A stretch of DNA of 14,875 nt, taken from positions 1 to 14,875 of the forward strand of contig JBECKR010000078.1 of the NCBI GenBank assembly GCA_040235415.1, in the 5' to 3' direction. A program made the position numbers and the translations under genes. This document shows positions 13,148 to 14,875 of this stretch, piece by piece. This DNA comes from JBECKR01 sp040235415 (GTDB lineage Bacteria; Acidobacteriota; Polarisedimenticolia; Polarisedimenticolales; Polarisedimenticolaceae). The notes under the pieces are model-generated. The model was not told where the DNA came from, did not search any database, and saw only the letters and a list, made by a program, of their open reading frames with translations. Position 1 is the stretch's first letter. The number at the start of each line of letters is the position of its first letter.

Positions 13148-14626
13148 CTAGCCCTCGTCACGTTCCCGCGTCGCTTCGTACTGCGCTCGCAAGAACTTCT
13201 CGACCCACCAGTAGATGTCGTTGCGTCGCACGATCTCGCGCATGCGGGCCATGCGCGAGCGTTTCTCGGCTTCGGGCATCGTGACGGCCCGGTAGATCGC
13301 CTCCGCCATGCTCTCCGGGTGGTACGGATTGACCGAGACCGCGCGCCGGAGCTCGGGAGCCGCGCCCGCGAACTGCGACAGCACGAGGCAGCCGTTCCCG
13401 TCGACGCGCGAGACAACGTACTCCTTCGCCACGAGGTTCATGCCGTCGCGCAAAGGCGTGACGAGCGCGAGGTCCGCGGCGCGGTAGTACGCGACCAGAC
13501 GGTCCTGGGAGTGGCCCTCGTAGCGATAGTCGACCGGGAGACAGCCCCGGCCGCCGAAGCGGCCGTTGATGTGGCCGACCATCTGCTCGATCTTGCCCCG
13601 GAGCGAGCGGTAGGCATCGACCTTGGCGCGGCTCGGCGCGGACAGCTGGATGAACGTGAAGTTCCCCTGGATGTCGGGGTGCCGCGCCAGCATGATCTCG
13701 ATCGCGTGCAGACGCTCCAGAATCCCCTTGGTGTAGTCCAACCGGTCCACGCCCATCGCGACGATGCCGGCGCGGTACGTGTCCCGGATCTCGCGAACCT
13801 CGTCGTCGATTCCCGGGCGGGTCGCCATGGCCTCGAAGTGCGAGCAGTCGATGCTGATGGGAAAGGCGCCGACCTTGACCCGCCGCCCGTCGTGTCGCAC
13901 CCAGCCGCCGCTGACGGAGTACGGCAGGTCCGTGGTCTCGGCCACCGTGCGGAGGAAGTTGCGCGCGTACGACGGCGTGTGGAAGCCGACGAGGTCCGCC
14001 CCCAGCAGACCGTCGAGGATCTCCCCGGCGTGCTCGTCGATGCGGAACAGCTCCGGGGCCGGGAACGGGATGTGCAGGAAGAAGCCGATTTGCGCGTCCG
14101 GGCGCTCCCGCCGGACCATGCCCGGCACGAGCATGAGGTGGTAGTCGTGGATCCAGACGTAGTCGCCCTCGCGGTACTCGCGCAGCACCCGCGCGGCGAA
14201 CTTGCGGTTGACGTCGCGGTAGGTCTCCCAATCCGCCTCGTCGAACTCGCAGTGCTCCTGGAAGTAGTGGAACAGCGGCCAGACCGCTCGATTGGCGTAG
14301 CCGAGGTAGTACCGCGCGAACTCCTCCTCGGTGAGATCGACGGGACGCAGCTCGTAGGACACCTCGCCCCCCATCGTCTCCGCGACCGGGATGTCGGGCG
14401 GCACCGGGGTGTGGCTTCCGGTCCATCCGAACCACAGTCCTCCGGTCGATTGCATCACCGGATCCATCGCGGTCACGAGGCCCCCCAAGCCGCGCTCGAG
14501 CCGGATGCCGTCGTCGACGACCTCGATGCGGTACGGCAGCCGGTTGCTGACCAGCAGGAAGCGGCGCGGAAGCAACTCCCGGTCGATGATGCGCGGACTC
14601 CCCGTTCGTTGCGTATCGTTCGACAC
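13148..14626 (-). CDS. otsA: Alpha,alpha-trehalose-6-phosphate synthase (UDP-forming), GT20
   Basis: This 492-residue cytosolic GT20 enzyme is of typical OtsA length. It transfers glucose from a nucleotide donor to glucose 6-phosphate to make trehalose-6-phosphate. Visible motifs are VSNRLPY with R29, the glycine loop RGLGGLV (45-51), VWIHDYHLML with D161, GFFLHIPFP (181-189), VDRLDYTKG with R295 and K300, and LRDGMNLVAKE (392-402) with D394 and E402, which bind the donor. There is no fused phosphatase domain. It starts with GTG at 14626, preceded by GAGGAGGGG at ideal spacing. It heads a three-gene operon with the HAD and GH65 genes (2-base gap, then ATGA overlap). No convincing promoter is visible in the 157 bases upstream, which include a 12-bp palindrome (14659-14670). 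Confidence 0.96.
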   Translation of the reverse strand: MSNDTQRTGSPRIIDRELLPRRFLLVSNRLPYRIEVVDDGIRLERGLGGLVTAMDPVMQSTGGLWFGWTGSHTPVPPDIPVAETMGGEVSYELRPVDLTEEEFARYYLGYANRAVWPLFHYFQEHCEFDEADWETYRDVNRKFAARVLREYREGDYVWIHDYHLMLVPGMVRRERPDAQIGFFLHIPFPAPELFRIDEHAGEILDGLLGADLVGFHTPSYARNFLRTVAETTDLPYSVSGGWVRHDGRRVKVGAFPISIDCSHFEAMATRPGIDDEVREIRDTYRAGIVAMGVDRLDYTKGILERLHAIEIMLARHPDIQGNFTFIQLSAPSRAKVDAYRSLRGKIEQMVGHINGRFGGRGCLPVDYRYEGHSQDRLVAYYRAADLALVTPLRDGMNLVAKEYVVSRVDGNGCLVLSQFAGAAPELRRAVSVNPYHPESMAEAIYRAVTMPEAEKRSRMARMREIVRRNDIYWWVEKFLRAQYEATRERDEG

Positions 14627-14746
14627 GACGCCCCTCCTCGCGACACCCCGGACGTCTCGGACCCGGGTCCCGCATCTCCATGAAAGCGGCTCCGCCGGGC
14701 GATGTCCATCGGGCTTCGCCTGAATCGTGGCCGCCGCGTCCCCGGG

Positions 14747-14777
14747 TTGGCGACGCCGCCGGCACGAGCGCTACGCT
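14747..14777 (+). promoter_or_regulatory. Candidate promoter of the right-edge gene
   Basis: TTGGCG (14747-14752), a 19-base spacer and TACGCT (14772-14777) face rightward; the -10 ends 6 bases before the proposed GTG start. The -10 region closely matches that of senA. The spacer is long, so the -35 assignment is weak. Confidence 0.3.
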
Positions 14778-14783
14778 CGGGAC

Positions 14784-14875
14784 GTGGCAGGACCGCAAAC
14801 GAGGGGGGCCTCGTCGCGCGCCGCGAAACGTGCCGGCGCCGGCGCGCTGGCCGCGCTCGCGGCCCTCATCGGAGC
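14784..14875 (+). CDS. N-terminus of an exported or membrane protein, partial (cut by right edge)
   Basis: From GTG at 14784 the frame is open for 30 codons to the window edge. It reads as an N-terminal signal or anchor: a basic start (VAGPQTRGASSRAAKRAG) followed by a hydrophobic run (AGALAALAALIG). It is divergent from otsA. No clear Shine-Dalgarno is visible; a -10-like TACGCT lies 6 bases upstream, so a leaderless message is possible. Too little remains to identify a family, and in such GC-rich DNA a short open frame alone is weak evidence. The signal-like composition and the promoter match are what support it. Confidence 0.45.
   Translation, partial: MAGPQTRGASSRAAKRAGAGALAALAALIG

Noticed and set aside
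12385..13416. Upstream extension of the GH65 frame through the HAD gene, which could suggest a HAD-GH65 fusion
   Set aside because: The HAD protein reads in a different frame with all its motifs intact, and its stop overlaps the GH65 ATG. The extension is Arg/Ser-rich and matches nothing.
14659..14711. Palindromes GGACCCGGGTCC and CGATGTCCATCG upstream of otsA as operators
   Set aside because: They are short, GC-rich in one case and imperfect in the other, with no promoter near them to give them meaning; such repeats are expected by chance here.
1..14875. Mobile elements, CRISPR arrays, tRNA or rRNA genes, phage modules
   Set aside because: I looked for transposase motifs, terminal repeats, regularly spaced repeats and conserved RNA-gene sequence and saw none.

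Overview
The window is very GC-rich DNA with dense gene packing and strong G+C bias at third codon positions. The organism is probably an uncultured high-GC soil or sediment bacterium. The exported protein at 3810-6023 carries CGDG...C repeats and a C-terminal tail (GSYGT...RP...C) that I associate with exported proteins of Acidobacteriota (Thermoanaerobaculia-like) and similar phyla. That placement is an impression, not a result. I see no phage, IS, plasmid, CRISPR, tRNA or rRNA signal, and no gene-free stretch reaches 300 bases.

Layout. Positions 1-2108 (minus strand) hold the start of a small exported protein cut by the left edge, a universal stress protein and an NRAMP-type Mn2+ transporter (mntH). 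Divergent from mntH, across a compact promoter region that is symmetric about base 2141, lies a DtxR/MntR-type regulator (2194-2856) followed by a pirin (2894-3805). A large exported Asp-box (sialidase-like) protein (3810-6023, minus) converges on pirin. Divergent from it are two translationally coupled genes (6126-8389) that I assign to selenoneine biosynthesis: senA (EgtB-like non-haem iron C-Se bond-forming enzyme) and senB (selenosugar synthase). An exported transglutaminase-like protein and a small exported protein of unknown function follow (8449-9938), again with overlapping start and stop codons. On the minus strand, 9949-14626 is a tight three-gene operon, transcribed otsA, HAD beta-phosphoglucomutase, GH65. 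It joins trehalose-6-phosphate synthesis to an alpha-glucoside phosphorylase-type enzyme. The start of another exported or membrane protein runs off the right edge.

How the genes fit together. Most units point to stress and redox physiology: Mn2+ import with its own regulator, a universal stress protein, pirin, a selenium antioxidant and trehalose. The selenoneine pair is the most notable content. The dedicated selenophosphate synthetase (senC) and the hercynine-forming methyltransferase (egtD) are not here, so the pathway must depend on genes elsewhere. The trehalose operon lacks a recognisable otsB, which leaves open whether trehalose-6-phosphate is dephosphorylated by the HAD enzyme or split by the GH65 enzyme. 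Three starts (mntH, senA and the right-edge gene) sit only 6-9 bases after a -10-like element, which suggests leaderless or near-leaderless transcripts.
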